The notes under the pieces: model-generated
The model's database searches: none
What the model saw: only the letters and a program-made list of their open reading frames with translations
What the model was told of the DNA's origin: nothing
NCBI GenBank assembly: GCA_032622095.1
Contig: CP136069.1
Span: 50,948,760 to 51,012,759 of the forward strand
Reading direction: 5' to 3'
Source: Siphonodentalium dalli
Lineage: Eukaryota; Mollusca; Scaphopoda; Gadilida; Siphonodentaliidae
Length of the DNA: 64,000 nucleotides
Shown: piece by piece, positions 63,926 to 64,000 of the stretch
Position numbering within the stretch: position 1 is the stretch's first letter
Layout: the number at the start of each line of letters is the position of its first letter
Made by a program: the position numbers and the translations under genes

Positions 63926-64000
63926 TAGGGGTGGGAAGATACGCTAGTGCCACGATACGATACGTATCTCGATACACCGTTCGCGATACGAGTGCGTATC
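63926..64000 (+). mobile_element. Left end of a hAT element, cut by window edge
   Basis: TAGGGGTGGGAAGATACGC followed by repeated GATACG / CGTATC motifs, the layout of many animal hAT ends. It starts exactly where family J ends, so its 8-bp duplication should be GGCGGGTC. Confidence 0.72.

Noticed and set aside
8867-63977. Many open frames translating as RVDHRSPRIYKRMHW or ANAFSYICESTIGRLAYIRE
   Set aside because: They are translations of the hairpin arms and their complements, found on both strands at every cassette. They come from the repeat, not from a protein family.
1-64000. tRNA or rRNA genes
   Set aside because: I looked for conserved tRNA GTTCGA-type arms with matching acceptor stems and for rRNA core motifs, and saw none that I could support without computation.

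Overview
The window reads as intron- and repeat-rich metazoan DNA. It is AT-rich, has GT-AG type splice sites, shows no bacterial operons, and is packed with short palindromic transposons. Satellite-type repeats carrying phrases such as GGGGCATAACTC and GGAC/GACG tails resemble repeats I associate with marine invertebrates, molluscs in particular. That taxonomic guess is an inference and cannot be tested here.

Most of the sequence is non-autonomous transposon copies, which I sorted into families by eye. MITE-A (12 near-complete copies, about 330-400 bp, ends CCCTTTACCCAACA, TTAA duplications) and MITE-B (about 15, ends CCCTTTCATGAC / GGAAGGG, TTAA) both carry a paired-hairpin cassette: two inverted copies of a 67-bp stem-loop. 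The same cassette sits in a G-family copy (24373-24602) and in family J (63472-63925). MITE-C (about 20 copies, ends CAGTAATGCCCTA, TA duplications) is a near-perfect foldback of mariner/pogo type. MITE-D (about 18, ends CAAGCCTTGAAATAG, 8-bp duplications) is of hAT type. Further TTAA-flanked families are E/E' (466-bp palindrome), F, G, H, I, K and Q. L, M, R, T and O are minor families, and P denotes satellite-bearing elements.

Other mobile remnants are a 1.33-kb hAT element nested in MITE-D (44342-45674), a 145-bp hAT MITE nested at the equivalent site of another MITE-D (50256-50400), a deleted PIF/Harbinger element keeping the N-terminus of its transposase (40375-41049), a gag-like fragment (52732-52857), and the left end of another hAT at the window edge (63926-64000).

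Host coding evidence is sparse. The best case is a terminal exon on the minus strand (33023-33398) ending in KKKKTNKCCSVM, a lipidation-type tail resembling paralemmins. A second minus-strand exon (62465-62585) has both splice sites and clean coding sense but no identity I can give. Weaker candidates lie at 55519-55628 (+), 56259-56501 (+) and 3372-3611 (-). No full-length gene, tRNA, rRNA or CRISPR array was recognised. No intact transposase for any TTAA, TA or 8-bp family is present, so these elements would need factors supplied from elsewhere in the genome.

The most unusual feature is the hairpin cassette. It is shared between elements with unrelated ends, keeps its stem by paired substitutions, retains a fixed T.C mismatch, and occurs in a hybrid between families. 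Short duplications of host flank beside TTAA elements and a captured host segment bounded by MITE-C arms suggest repair-mediated spread.
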